DNA of 64,000 nucleotides from Caecitellus pseudoparvulus (Eukaryota; Bigyra: Bicosoecida), in the NCBI GenBank assembly GCA_965644315.1, contig CBFFRQ010000052.1, positions 186,001 to 250,000 of the forward strand. The letters are read 5' to 3'. The position numbers and the translations under genes were made by a program. The notes under the pieces were generated by a model, which saw only the letters and a list, made by a program, of their open reading frames with translations, had not been told where the DNA came from and ran no database searches. Positions 55,901 through 63,697 of this stretch are shown here, piece after piece (position 1 is the stretch's first letter; each line of letters starts with the position of its first letter).

Positions 55901-58900
55901 CTGCACCGCGTCGCACAACGGCTTGACACAAGCGCTGACGACGGGCATGCGAGAGCAGCCTGCTACAGCGTGAGCTGCCAGGTGCAGAAAGCGTAGTTCA
56001 CCCCACAGGGCTTCCTGAGGCACGCGCGGCATGCTCTCATGCAGGGCGGGAAGCAATTCCAGGATGGCAGGCGCCACCTCCAAGCAGCACTCGCGCAGGC
56101 CGCTTTGCAGGGCGCTGTGGCAGACAGCATGGACGTTTGTCGCCAGCTGGGCGCTGGAGCTTCCCCTCAGCAGGCTGGAGTTGCGGTGCAGGTGTCGCAG
56201 AAGCCGGCAGGCGACGGCCGTCCATGCGGCAGCAGCCAGGCCTGGCGTGCCAGCGCCCATGGCGACACACTGGGCCCAGGTGTCCTGCCAGACCTTGTCA
56301 CCACCTGGGAGACCCAGAGCCGCAAGGTGCAGGGCCACCAGCATGTCCAGCGCCACCTCGGAGGAAGCCTGCAGGGTGCTGGAGACGTCGGGGCAGGGAG
56401 GCGACAGTGCTGGCTCGTACACGCCCGGCACACAGGGGACATCCACCAGGCCCAGCAGCAGGGCTTGCCAACCACGCTGCTTGAGCCAGCCGAACGTGTT
56501 GGACCTGGCCACGCTGGGCTGCCCGTGGTCCCCTTCGTCGCTGGACGAAGACAGCACGCTGTGGCACCACAGCAACGGCTCCAGCACCAAGCGCTGCGCC
56601 GCCGAAGCGAGGCGTGGGAGGAGCGTGGCCTGCTTGGCTGCTGGGGCCTTGGCTGCCTGGGCTGCACGCGTGCGCACCTTAGCACTGCACAGGCGCAGTG
56701 TCGCCATGAGTGGCGGGATGGCACTGGGCACGGAGAGCCGGTCATGCTGAGGGGGCACGCCTGAAAAGACGTGGTCGCTCATGGCGGCTGCCGTCGAAGC
56801 AGCTGCGCGTGGTGACACGTGCTGCAGGGCTGCCAAAGCCACGGTGGCCTGCGTGGACAGGTCCAGTTCTTCGCCCACTGCAGCTGCATCGGCAAGCCCC
56901 TGCTGCAAGAAGGCTGCCAAGTTCTCCAGCGCCGACCACAATGTGACGCTGCTGGTCAGGCCCAGGTCCCACAGCTTGGCCATGGTGCTGGACGGCAGGG
57001 CTGTGCCGGGGGTAGCACTCAAGGGCAGTGGTGCAGGCTGCAAGTCTCGGCCAAGCTCCCGCACTGCCTGCAGGCAAGGCGTCGCCAGGCACTGCAGCGC
57101 GCGGAGGACAGCTGCGGACGGCAGCTGCGTGGCCCCTGGTTGGATGCCCCGCAAGCTGGGAGCCAGCGCGCTGGCACGGCCCTTGAGCGCATGAAGAGCA
57201 CTGCCGGGCATGAGTACGCGCAGCACTGCAGCCATGATGCGAGTGGACCGAGGCAGGCTCTGCCGGGGCGTGAGGGCCGCATCCCGTGTAGCAGTTGGTG
57301 CGCCCTGGTCAACGTCCACTCCCTTCCCTGCGTGCAGGTTGGGGATGATGTCAACTCCTGCCCCGTCCTGCCCAGGCAGTCTGCCCAGGCTCACATGCAC
57401 CTCGGCGCGGCCGCTCTCGGACAGCACTGAGGCTGAGCGGGAATGCCCGCCTATCGCGCCATCAGGCACCCCTCTCGTGTCTGCCTCCAGCGTCAGCTGC
57501 ATGGGGATGCTGCCCACCTCGCTGAAGGGATCTGTGTCCGATGCCACCTGCGCGCCATCTGCGCTAACCACTTGCCAGTCGCCGGTTGAGCCGGAGCTGG
57601 TGGTCTTGGACAGGCCCGGGCTGTCGCGATCGGGAGTGGCGTCAGGCGTCGGGCGTCTCTGGAAAGACAGGGTGCTGCTGCGGTGGCGTGGCGCGCCAGG
57701 GGTGCCGAGGTCGGCGGGGGATGCGACGTGCATGGACACCCGTGGGCGGCGGGCGCCCCTTGCACTGCGCGCCGAGGGTGAGCCGATGGTTGCACGCCGC
57801 ACAGGCGTCGCGGGGCTGGCAGGCACCTGTTCTGACGAAGACAGCGACATGAGCCCCTTCACCGCTACATGCAGAGTGGATGCCAGCAGGTGTGGCGGCT
57901 CAGTGCCAGGCCCAGTGGCCAATGCCTCCGCTGGGCCTGCCCCCCGCGCCAGCTCACCAGCGATGGGGGCAAAAAGCGAGTGCAGCGCCATGCCCACGGT
58001 GCGGTATGCCCGGGAAGCTGTGATGCTGGGGAAGCTGCAGCGAAAGGCCTGCCGCACGGCAGGCTCCATGACTGCCAGGCACACCTCTGTGTCTGCACCG
58101 ATGGGCACAGTGCCCGCCCGCTCCACACCGACGATGACTGCAGCAGCCACTGACCACGCCTCCCAATGCCCCAGCAGCGCTGTCAGGACATGCATGCCCA
58201 TGAGTAGGACGCGGGTTGGGTGTCCGGCGGGGGGCGGGCAGTCCCGACTGCGCTCTGCATCGGCGCACGCTTCCATCGCAGCTAGAACAGCCGTGGTGGC
58301 GCCTCCAGCTGTCGCGAGGGCGTGGAAGAAGACCATGTGCATGAGCGGGTGCGCGAGCTGCGCCAGCAACGTGCGCAGGAGGACTTCAGACAGAGCTGGG
58401 CTGGCTGCTGTGCCTAGCAGCTGCAACAGGGCCGCAACTTCCATCAGCACCTTGCTCAGTGCCTTTCCGTGTGGGCTGCCGGTGAGGGACTTGGCCATTG
58501 GCTCGGCGGCTGCGAGGGCTTCGCGAGGGGGCTTGGGAGCTCGGTCAGTTTTCCCCGAGTGGTTCTCAAGCTGCTGCAGGAGCAGGGGCAGGGGACTGCC
58601 CATGCCCCCCACGGACCGCCGGGAGGCGAACGCTGCCACATCTTCCGAGGGCCCAGCGTCGCTGGTGCGACTGGCACGGGCTGCGACGCTGCGCATGATG
58701 GCAGAGAGGGTGGACCCGGCGCCCACTGCTTCGCCTGCAGCACCAGCGAAGGCATTGAGCTTGGTGTCGTTCACAGCGAAGGTGTCTTGCACTAGGAGCA
58801 GGATGCCGTGCACCTGTGCTGGCACCAGCGCCTCCAGGCCCTGGCACAGCAGCCACACCCAGAGCGCCTGCACATCCTGCAGCTCCTGTGCGTCGGCTGC

Positions 58901-60373
58901 CCACGCATCCACAGCCTGCTGGCTGCCAAGAGAGCAGCGGAGGCCGGCCAGGATGGACTCCATGGACAGGTACGGCGTGGAGGCATCGCCGGGGAGGAAG
59001 ATGTCGGGCCCCACTGCCTGCACGATGCTGCACAGGGCCCTGAGCCACGCCAGCTGCACAGGCTGAGAGCAGGCACACCAGACGCGCGGGCGCAGCAAGA
59101 AGGCCTGCACGGCAGCCATGGCCAGCGGCGCACTGCACCTGCATGCCAGCGTCAGCTGCAGCAGGGCGCCGGCGACCTCGGGGCCCAGCACTTCCCGCGT
59201 GGAGATGCCACTGCCACGCAAGCCCACCATGATGAGTTCGGGGGCGCGGATCTGCAAGAAGGACTCCCGGAACGCCAAGTCCACGGCCAGCCGGCGCCCC
59301 GTCGCGGCGCACAGCTGCACCCAGGTCTTGTGCAAGGCAGGGTTGTCGGGCTGTGCCGCCAGTTGCTGCAGGATGGTCCCGAAGGCCAGGCAGCAAGCTG
59401 GCCCGGTCAAGGTGCACAGGGGCGAGTCCCACACCGTGGGGTGGCCCTGAAGCAGGGGGTCTTGCAGCGTGGCGTGGCCGCTGCCTGCTCCAACCACCGC
59501 AATGCCACTGCCCAGCGTGGCCTGCCGGCGCTGCGAAGCCAGCCCCCTGCTGAGGTCCACCTGCAGGGGGCGTGGGAGGGCCGACGCGTGGGAGGGCGCG
59601 CTCATGCGGGCCATGGAGGAGAAAGTGCCACTGCTGGCCCACACGCCGCAGGTGCGCCCGCCCAGGCGTGCTGTGCCGGCGCCAGGCATGAGCAGGGCGG
59701 CGACGGCTGGGATGTCGCCGTGGCGCGCGCCGCCCACCACGGTGACGGGGGACGCAAGGGACGTGTGCCGGATGTCAGGGTCCATCAAGACTGGGGCGGG
59801 TGCGGGGATGCTGTGCCAGGCAGTGGGCAGGCTGGGGCCGGCCATGTACAGGGCAGGCACCATGGAGGCGGGGAGGGAGCCGCTGTACAGCGTGGGGCAG
59901 GCCAACCCACCCACGAGGTTGGTGCCCCACTTGGCAGAGGAGAGGGCGCCCCCTGGAATGGGCACGGTGCCTTGTTTGATGAGGTGCACCGCGTTCAGCC
60001 ACAAGTCCACGGTGGCTGGCAGCAGGCGCCGGGCCGTGTGCACCACTACAATGTGGTGCCAGCAGCCCAGGGACAATGCTGCAGTCGCATGTGCCGTGCG
60101 AGAGCCGCACGTGACCTCCACCCGGTACACGCGAGGCCGATCTGTCTGGGCCAGTTGAATGCTGAGGGCGGCCTTGTCGCTGATGAGCTGCACGGCGACA
60201 GTGGCGGCCTGAGGCCCAGCAGGCGGAGCTGCCGCGTCCAGCCGGAGGAAGAGGGAAATGCTGTACCCAGTGCTGGAAGCGGAGGTCAATCCGACATAGG
60301 GCAGGATGATGCTTTGTTCAGGAAGGCCTTGGAAGCTGAAGTAGCTCGTCGGCTGCGCTGCATGGAAGTCCAT
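49922..60373 (-). CDS. Giant BEACH-WD40 protein (neurobeachin/LYST superfamily)
   Basis: BEACH proteins are large scaffolds in vesicle and lysosome-related trafficking. This one is 3,483 residues in a single 10.4-kb exon. Order: a concanavalin-like beta-sandwich at about 1-190 (SISLFLRLDAA, CWHHIVVVHTARRLLP); long helical, armadillo-like stretches broken by Ser/Pro/acidic linkers; a PH-like domain at about 1990-2124 (GTLFIMPGNKYVW, RRYMFAFVRRD); the BEACH domain at about 2150-2480 (LTEAWESRQLSNLHYLLALN, QYPVFPWVLSDYSS, FMYGSHYSTSVGTVMHYLLR, LHSWVDLIFGCKQRG, and HYGQIPNQLL); then insertions and about six WD40-type repeats to the end (VAVAPDGDWLAVGYDDGSAEVW). It resembles the NBEA/LRBA/BCHA layout. 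The start at 60373 is the only ATG in place. Confidence 0.93.
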   Translation of the reverse strand: MDFHAAQPTSYFSFQGLPEQSIILPYVGLTSASSTGYSISLFLRLDAAAPPAGPQAATVAVQLISDKAALSIQLAQTDRPRVYRVEVTCGSRTAHATAALSLGCWHHIVVVHTARRLLPATVDLWLNAVHLIKQGTVPIPGGALSSAKWGTNLVGGLACPTLYSGSLPASMVPALYMAGPSLPTAWHSIPAPAPVLMDPDIRHTSLASPVTVVGGARHGDIPAVAALLMPGAGTARLGGRTCGVWASSGTFSSMARMSAPSHASALPRPLQVDLSRGLASQRRQATLGSGIAVVGAGSGHATLQDPLLQGHPTVWDSPLCTLTGPACCLAFGTILQQLAAQPDNPALHKTWVQLCAATGRRLAVDLAFRESFLQIRAPELIMVGLRGSGISTREVLGPEVAGALLQLTLACRCSAPLAMAAVQAFLLRPRVWCACSQPVQLAWLRALCSIVQAVGPDIFLPGDASTPYLSMESILAGLRCSLGSQQAVDAWAADAQELQDVQALWVWLLCQGLEALVPAQVHGILLLVQDTFAVNDTKLNAFAGAAGEAVGAGSTLSAIMRSVAARASRTSDAGPSEDVAAFASRRSVGGMGSPLPLLLQQLENHSGKTDRAPKPPREALAAAEPMAKSLTGSPHGKALSKVLMEVAALLQLLGTAASPALSEVLLRTLLAQLAHPLMHMVFFHALATAGGATTAVLAAMEACADAERSRDCPPPAGHPTRVLLMGMHVLTALLGHWEAWSVAAAVIVGVERAGTVPIGADTEVCLAVMEPAVRQAFRCSFPSITASRAYRTVGMALHSLFAPIAGELARGAGPAEALATGPGTEPPHLLASTLHVAVKGLMSLSSSEQVPASPATPVRRATIGSPSARSARGARRPRVSMHVASPADLGTPGAPRHRSSTLSFQRRPTPDATPDRDSPGLSKTTSSGSTGDWQVVSADGAQVASDTDPFSEVGSIPMQLTLEADTRGVPDGAIGGHSRSASVLSESGRAEVHVSLGRLPGQDGAGVDIIPNLHAGKGVDVDQGAPTATRDAALTPRQSLPRSTRIMAAVLRVLMPGSALHALKGRASALAPSLRGIQPGATQLPSAAVLRALQCLATPCLQAVRELGRDLQPAPLPLSATPGTALPSSTMAKLWDLGLTSSVTLWSALENLAAFLQQGLADAAAVGEELDLSTQATVALAALQHVSPRAAASTAAAMSDHVFSGVPPQHDRLSVPSAIPPLMATLRLCSAKVRTRAAQAAKAPAAKQATLLPRLASAAQRLVLEPLLWCHSVLSSSSDEGDHGQPSVARSNTFGWLKQRGWQALLLGLVDVPCVPGVYEPALSPPCPDVSSTLQASSEVALDMLVALHLAALGLPGGDKVWQDTWAQCVAMGAGTPGLAAAAWTAVACRLLRHLHRNSSLLRGSSSAQLATNVHAVCHSALQSGLRECCLEVAPAILELLPALHESMPRVPQEALWGELRFLHLAAHAVAGCSRMPVVSACVKPLCDAVQHALHKRLPDVYRFSVTGPVTSHQAPEVQYQLPGGPGGVLGATSETAHIEILLYLLATLAPLLALHPDTHAHAEQGEWQELAGNVVMGILNTSRFGPLEVDVRHWRDEALGASTQSSMLPRHRAVQPAVPTRGPSVQHATTAERAADALQDIQATVDAVVQRVESCSPAEEPGEQTVLRALPVPVLEAAAWDSHADSMHVGSTPGAPGAAGAGETAPPTPPAELSKNHVWALFRLGVATALASVAGAGEEALASNARQLAKLAASLRLSVGRASAPWSRSAQAAVAAGPKKGTLAVEAVDGECVQGGLALQHLDASAALVEEQGGGPGAGWKLDSHDATPPVMLKWGAWGPRQRLVQSSDGILAAQSYGEYSSASNAAGESGGGGQAAPGPEGDVGEEALAAQLAAAGVVRGIHETEERTSDAEEEEEGGAGSGGSPGAVQVSERSSPDSARDRSSTSASAASLLLEEEEEADALASAAMAQAAVAQLGSTASLVVRARLLNAKAATRGTLFIMPGNKYVWRPSSAPSATSDAVAAEWVDVPSIVRAEGEDSDDEVEVGTQQALARCGWSPHRTRPISWASREVAGLWMRSYCLQSTALEVEVARHGGPRRRRYMFAFVRRDVRDRVASHLIKDLGGSPPTAGSSVALSSKVPFAPPHSRPSEVLREAKLTEAWESRQLSNLHYLLALNSIAGRTVHDTNQYPVFPWVLSDYSSQHLDLAHPASYRDLRRPMGALTRARLAEFRSRFESLGGYDPDAGDAPAGILPFMYGSHYSTSVGTVMHYLLRLYPFTGGHALTQEGHFDVPDRLFASVQQSWRLATEGLTEVKELTPEWFTSPAFLLNLSSYDFGTTQDGTTVSDVQLPPWTETYTYPYKSLVPREVWDSALLPDLARPRNRTPAQRARAFIAAQREALEGEHVSGRLHSWVDLIFGCKQRGEAAIKADNVFYYCTYPGAVDVEAVTDPTVRKALKLQILHYGQIPNQLLTRPHPPRRGAAADLTKPHPLAADLRDARSIAHFAAAAPEPTPPPAAEGKVSAAALAVTLTFHHARIHRSLDGGYSLWRPVYAPGLVAGDLGGEQERVAYSLGDAISLGGVPPPCTLMVTAAVADSDAVVLRCGEDGTPVHGSGEGAGGPPPPLAYPIGYTRQEMLVGGGADDRVCIWSAVPPAGYVSLGCIASLVTAGEGATADGDEVVAPGPSAGQGASATLGESGGSCPPPMDAMVCVHQSLVLQAPLSTRVHVSLDTTEISVDVPVAGRPSEATPEQPEAKPVFKRQLQKHTNAMWAVQSPTNSFLVPKLSAILHGRQQRSAEGGEAGALAWNGAALPEVADPREWESFQAASALAFTLNPVLFSTDPGTQRRLPSLAQGMSSPWSYASSPTGSEEDIVALATVSEASGRIMSISADGELDLLRVAVVNLPLPSPPPPPPAGPSGMAGVVTSSLTAATTTVADAVGVVGEAVGYVIGEEEAGSGAFTGWTVRAADGTTSSLYSLVRHVGLTLHHERPLAHLQDFMGVATAVAPPKSFHVPLSNLASAARTMPPSQTSPHPAHVQLSPAVFTPSGRVAIVGAGPGAGVQLTAVQPDTAADVNVVAGLTLPPTSPTAAVSCVAVAPDGDWLAVGYDDGSAEVWAVSHLHAGWGMDLRSPCAGSRPHRRLLGACMAEAGDLMVAGSDTAWTVDGSMHPRAPPEEAVAGPAVTCLAISASADAIVVGHVGEAWLYELSRGRPLRRWMWATPAGASDHTTSVVAVGAAFVADNGVMVAWSGGIAAGGETGEVSTVVRYEVGAYAEAPSAIWHMPSTPEGALPPRITAFAVLDARAPRNGYAGHTATGGGWGPAQADAFQAAVRAGGTKRAFGETGPREVVAVGDAAGGITLLDALDASPLAAFRSAACPVRSITGSPCAGFFVSGGGGGRVTVHALPALPCVAGTRGSALVDTVGEHVAVGRDKVAAAAMASASTVSEMATSGRGLAMEVGSIVKGVFGSLWSGGRSSPSK

Positions 60374-60593
60374 GGCTTCCGCAACGTTGCGACGCGAGAG
60401 AGTGCGGAACTTGACTCAAACTGGTGAGGGGGTTTGTGGTTGCGAGGGGGGGCTGCAGCGCCACCCAGGCTTAGTGTGCACAAAGAGCGTGCAGGGTGCA
60501 CTTTCAAGTATGTAAACCGCCATCCAAGGGATTCGATCGAGCATCGCACAGCGAGTTGTGTTTGTCGTGTGGCGATGCCTGCTGCACTGCAGC
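60374..60593. promoter_or_regulatory. Divergent promoter, BEACH and WD40-like genes
   Basis: Only 220 bases separate the two starts. On the minus strand GTTCCGCAC (60410-60402) lies about 30 bases before the BEACH ATG, resembling the ATTTCCGCAC found before ALG8. Confidence 0.35.
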
Positions 60594-62497
60594 ATGCAGC
60601 CCTGCAGCATTTTGGTGGCTGAGCCGACCCCTCGGGCGAAGGGCAGCGGCGGCAAGGCGCCTGCTGTGTGCGCTTGGAGCACTTCTGGCGTCTGGTATGC
60701 CACGACTTCCTCCAAAACGGGACAGGTCATCGTCAGCGCCGCAGGCGGCCTGCCACACTCCATCACGCTGCCTTACCGAAGGTGTGGCGAGGCGCCTGGG
60801 CTGCGCCACTCACCCGCCGTGCCGCACCGCCTTTCTCCCTGCCCGACTCGCACAGGCATGTAGAGGCCCTGGTGTGGAGCCCTGATGACGATTTCCTGTT
60901 GGTGCAGCAAGCCTCCACGCCAGGCGTTTGCCTGTGGCAAGTGGCAACGCGCAGTCTCAGGTCAGTCACCATCGGCGCCAGCGCCGTGGCCCGTGCGTGG
61001 CTCACCAGCACCAGCCTGGCACTGTGCTGCGCTCGGGCAGTGTACTGGCTGGATGCCAACGACTCTGCTGCAGCTGCTGTCTCCGTGCTGGGGCCCGCAG
61101 ACGTGAAGGGCGGCCGGCGCAGCAGCTCGGCCGCCGCTTGGCAGGGCATGAGTGCCCTGCCGCCTGCCTCCGACGGCTCCGGGCGCATGCTGGTGGCGGG
61201 GCATGGACATATGGCCGTGGTGGCAGTGCACCCCTCGGGCCGCCGCAGGGTGCGTGTGTGCCCCTGGACTGCCCGGGGCAGTCACCTCGTGGTAGCGGGG
61301 AGCCACGTCGGCCAGCTGGACCCCGATGCTGCTGCAGTTGCCTGTGGCCAGCTGGACGAGAGCCAGTTGTTGCAGGAAGGTGTTGGTGCAAGCGGTGGCC
61401 CTGGCCCAGGTGAAGCCACGCCAAGCGCCACCCTCGTCACAAACACTTCCCTGCTCCGCCTGCCTGAGCGGCAGCTGGGCTTCCTGTGCCTGGCCCCCAG
61501 CTACGTGCATGACAAGGCCAGCGGCACCTGGGCCCGTGCACTGCTGGCTGTCACCCGCAAGGGGCACCTGCTGTGGCTGGATGCCCAGCATGGGCGCTTG
61601 GTGCAGCAGCAGGCCAGCAAACCACGCGGCGCAGCGGCCGTGAGCGATGGTGGAGCCGCTGTGGACCCCACTTGCTCTGCCGTGGCGGCTGCCGTGGATG
61701 AGGCGACAGGTGCCGTGGCCATTGCATGGTCCACTGGCGTCGTCAGCATCCTGTGGCCGTGGCCGGGCCCAGGGGGCGTGCGGTGGGCGGAGGTGGGCGC
61801 TGCCGCCCCTTCCACCACCGGCGTCCTGACCGACACAGCTCACGGCACGGAGGGACGCGCAGCTCTGCCACCTGCGTGGCTACCAGGCACCGCCCTGGGC
61901 ATTGGGGCACTTCGTGACCCAGCAGCGCCGCCTGTGACGGCTTGCCTGCAGCGGGCAGTGTGTGGGTGGTGCAAGGCGGGGGGGGGCGACGTGCCCCCTT
62001 CCTCGGCAGCCTCCACCGAGTCTGACCCAGCCCGAAACAAGGGATGGCCCACCTGCTGTCGTCGAGTAGAACCGGTCGGGGGCAAGATGCAGACGCTGCA
62101 TGCGCTGAGCTGGGCACCAGGGGGCATGCAGGCGCTGCAGATGCACTGCACCGCCGGCGCGGCCCGCACCGTGTCCGTGTGCCTGCCGCCCCCCCAGGGC
62201 ATCCTTGGAAACGCACCTTGGCCGTTTGTCTGGCGTGGGAGCAGCAGCGTCGTGCTGGGTCGGGTGGCCTCGCCGTTGCGCAGGGTAGCAGCAGGAGGCA
62301 GCTGGAACGGGCGTTTGGCTGCACTGCTGCACAGCACCGACAGTGTGTGGCAGGCGCTGGACCACTTGCCACCAGGCAGCTCGTGCGAGAGCACGCCGTC
62401 CATGGCGGGGTGGGCGGCTGCCTTGCGTGCGCTCATCGGACTGTGCATGCTGTACCTGGTCGCTCACATCGTGCTGCAGCAGGCGATGCCTGCGTGA
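60594..62497 (+). CDS. Tail-anchored WD40-like beta-propeller protein
   Basis: Exons 60594-60781 and 60856-62497 join in phase into 609 residues. Repeating strands typical of WD40 blades are visible: VCAWSTSGVWYATTSSKTGQ, HVEALVWSPDDDFLLVQ with CLWQVATRSL, and AVAIAWSTGVVSILWPW. A predicted transmembrane helix (LIGLCMLYLVAHIVLQQ) ends the protein two to four residues from the stop, so it should be tail-anchored, with the propeller in the cytosol. Sec12/PREB has a propeller followed by a membrane helix, but its motifs are not evident. Aladin and RMC1 were also considered without a match. Family unassigned. Confidence 0.55.
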
Positions 62498-62560
62498 CCA
62501 GGCATGCCACGTTGAGGCGCTCGCCAGGGAACTTTTCAGCTCAAATGTAATGTTCCACCC

Positions 62561-62566
62561 AATGCA
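62561..62566 (+). terminator. Candidate 3'-end element AATGCA (WD40-like gene)
   Basis: AATGCA lies 63 bases past the stop of the WD40-like gene and before the methyltransferase start. Confidence 0.35.
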
Positions 62567-62619
62567 CCAAGTCCGTGTGCCTCCTGCTGGGACATTCACA
62601 CGGCGCAGGCTCAGCCAGC

Positions 62620-63406
62620 ATGGCTGTCACTCACGCAGTGCTTCGGCGCTGGTCTCGAGCAGCTCGAATTCCGCAGCTCACGCAGCAACCGCCAGCTCGC
62701 TGCATGACCCTGGCGAACCGAAGGCACCATGTGAACCCTCTCAGCAGCTCTCTGACTGAGAGAATGGACGCCATTGAATGGAGCGACCACCTCGTGGACA
62801 CGTCTCTTCCAGTGCACCTGGACATCGGGTGCGTGCACTGGTCTTGCTCGCCAGGCAGGCTTGCCCCACGCTCAACGTGACATACACGCGCCCTCCGTTC
62901 ACAGGTGTGGGACAGGGCAGTTCGTGCATGATCTGGCCCGGCACGAGCCTGGACGCAACTTCGTCGGCGTGGACATCCGCCACGCGTACATCGAGGAAGC
63001 ACTGGGCCGGGTGGTGCCCAAGCCACCCAACGTGCACTTCGTGCGCGGAAACTTGCAGTTCAACGCAGAGGCCATCCTAGGCGGACTGCCACATGGCGTC
63101 GCCTCCATCAGCATCATGTACCCCGACCCTTGGTTCAAGTCGTCTCACCAGAAGCGCCGGCTGGTGACACCTGCGTTCCTCTCAGCCTTAGCGCCGTTTG
63201 TGGCGCCGGGCGCAGCCGTGCACTTCCAGACGGATGTCTTTGAGCTGTTCATGGCGGCAGAGGAAAGCTTCGCTTCCAGCCCTGACTTCCAAGTGCTCTC
63301 CTCTGACCCCAAAGGCAGTCCCTTCCCCGTGCAGACGCCCTTCGAGCAGCGCACCAGTGAAGTGGAGCACAGCGGCAAGTTCATGCTGGCTATCCTGAAG
63401 TCATGA
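62620..63406 (+). CDS. TRMB: tRNA (guanine-N7-)-methyltransferase, TrmB type
   Basis: Transfers methyl from SAM to G46 of tRNA. Exons 62620-62828 and 62905-63406 join inside the SAM motif, giving HLDIGCGTGQFVHDLA, in 236 residues. RRHHVNPLSSSL near the start and PDPWFKSSHQKRRLV are family hallmarks; the latter carries the catalytic Asp. QTPFEQRTSEVEHSGKF, with its conserved T--E, closes it. The HVNPLS block resembles plant-plastid and bacterial TrmB more than METTL1. The first 28 residues are basic and free of acids (VLRRWSRAARIPQ), consistent with an organelle transit peptide. A later ATG at 62704 would give a cytosolic form. AATGCA lies at 63533-63538. Confidence 0.9.
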
Positions 63407-63532
63407 GGTTGCAACCTTGCCTCTTACTTGGATGTCACCTTTCTAACCTGCCTCCGAGTGCTGGTGCATGTCTGCAGTGGAGCGCTGCCAGCCGACCACA
63501 GCACCAAGCCTGCTGGGTTGCCACATCTGCAC

Positions 63533-63538
63533 AATGCA
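63533..63538 (+). terminator. Candidate 3'-end element AATGCA (TRMB)
   Basis: AATGCA lies 127 bases past the methyltransferase stop, in the 291-base gap before SEH1, which otherwise holds nothing recognisable. Confidence 0.3.
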
Positions 63539-63669
63539 CGGTCCCCTGTACTTCTCTTTTCCTGCTGGAGCACTAGGGTAGCCACACTACACTTCGTCCA
63601 CGGGCCGTGCACCATCCAGTCCCTCCCTGCTGCAGGCTGTGGGATTTTTCGGGGGTGTGCGGGGGCCGC

Positions 63670-63683
63670 GTTTCGTGCGAAAC
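63670..63683. promoter_or_regulatory. Inverted repeat GTTTCGTGCGAAAC before SEH1
   Basis: A near-perfect inverted repeat ending 14 bases before the SEH1 ATG. It resembles the one near the AGC kinase start and could bind a dimeric factor or fold in the leader. Confidence 0.3.
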
Positions 63684-63697
63684 GCGGGGGTGCCCAC

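Noticed and set aside
57210-59066. 618-codon plus-strand frame opposite the BEACH gene
   Set aside because: Shadow of the BEACH coding strand; no recognisable domain.
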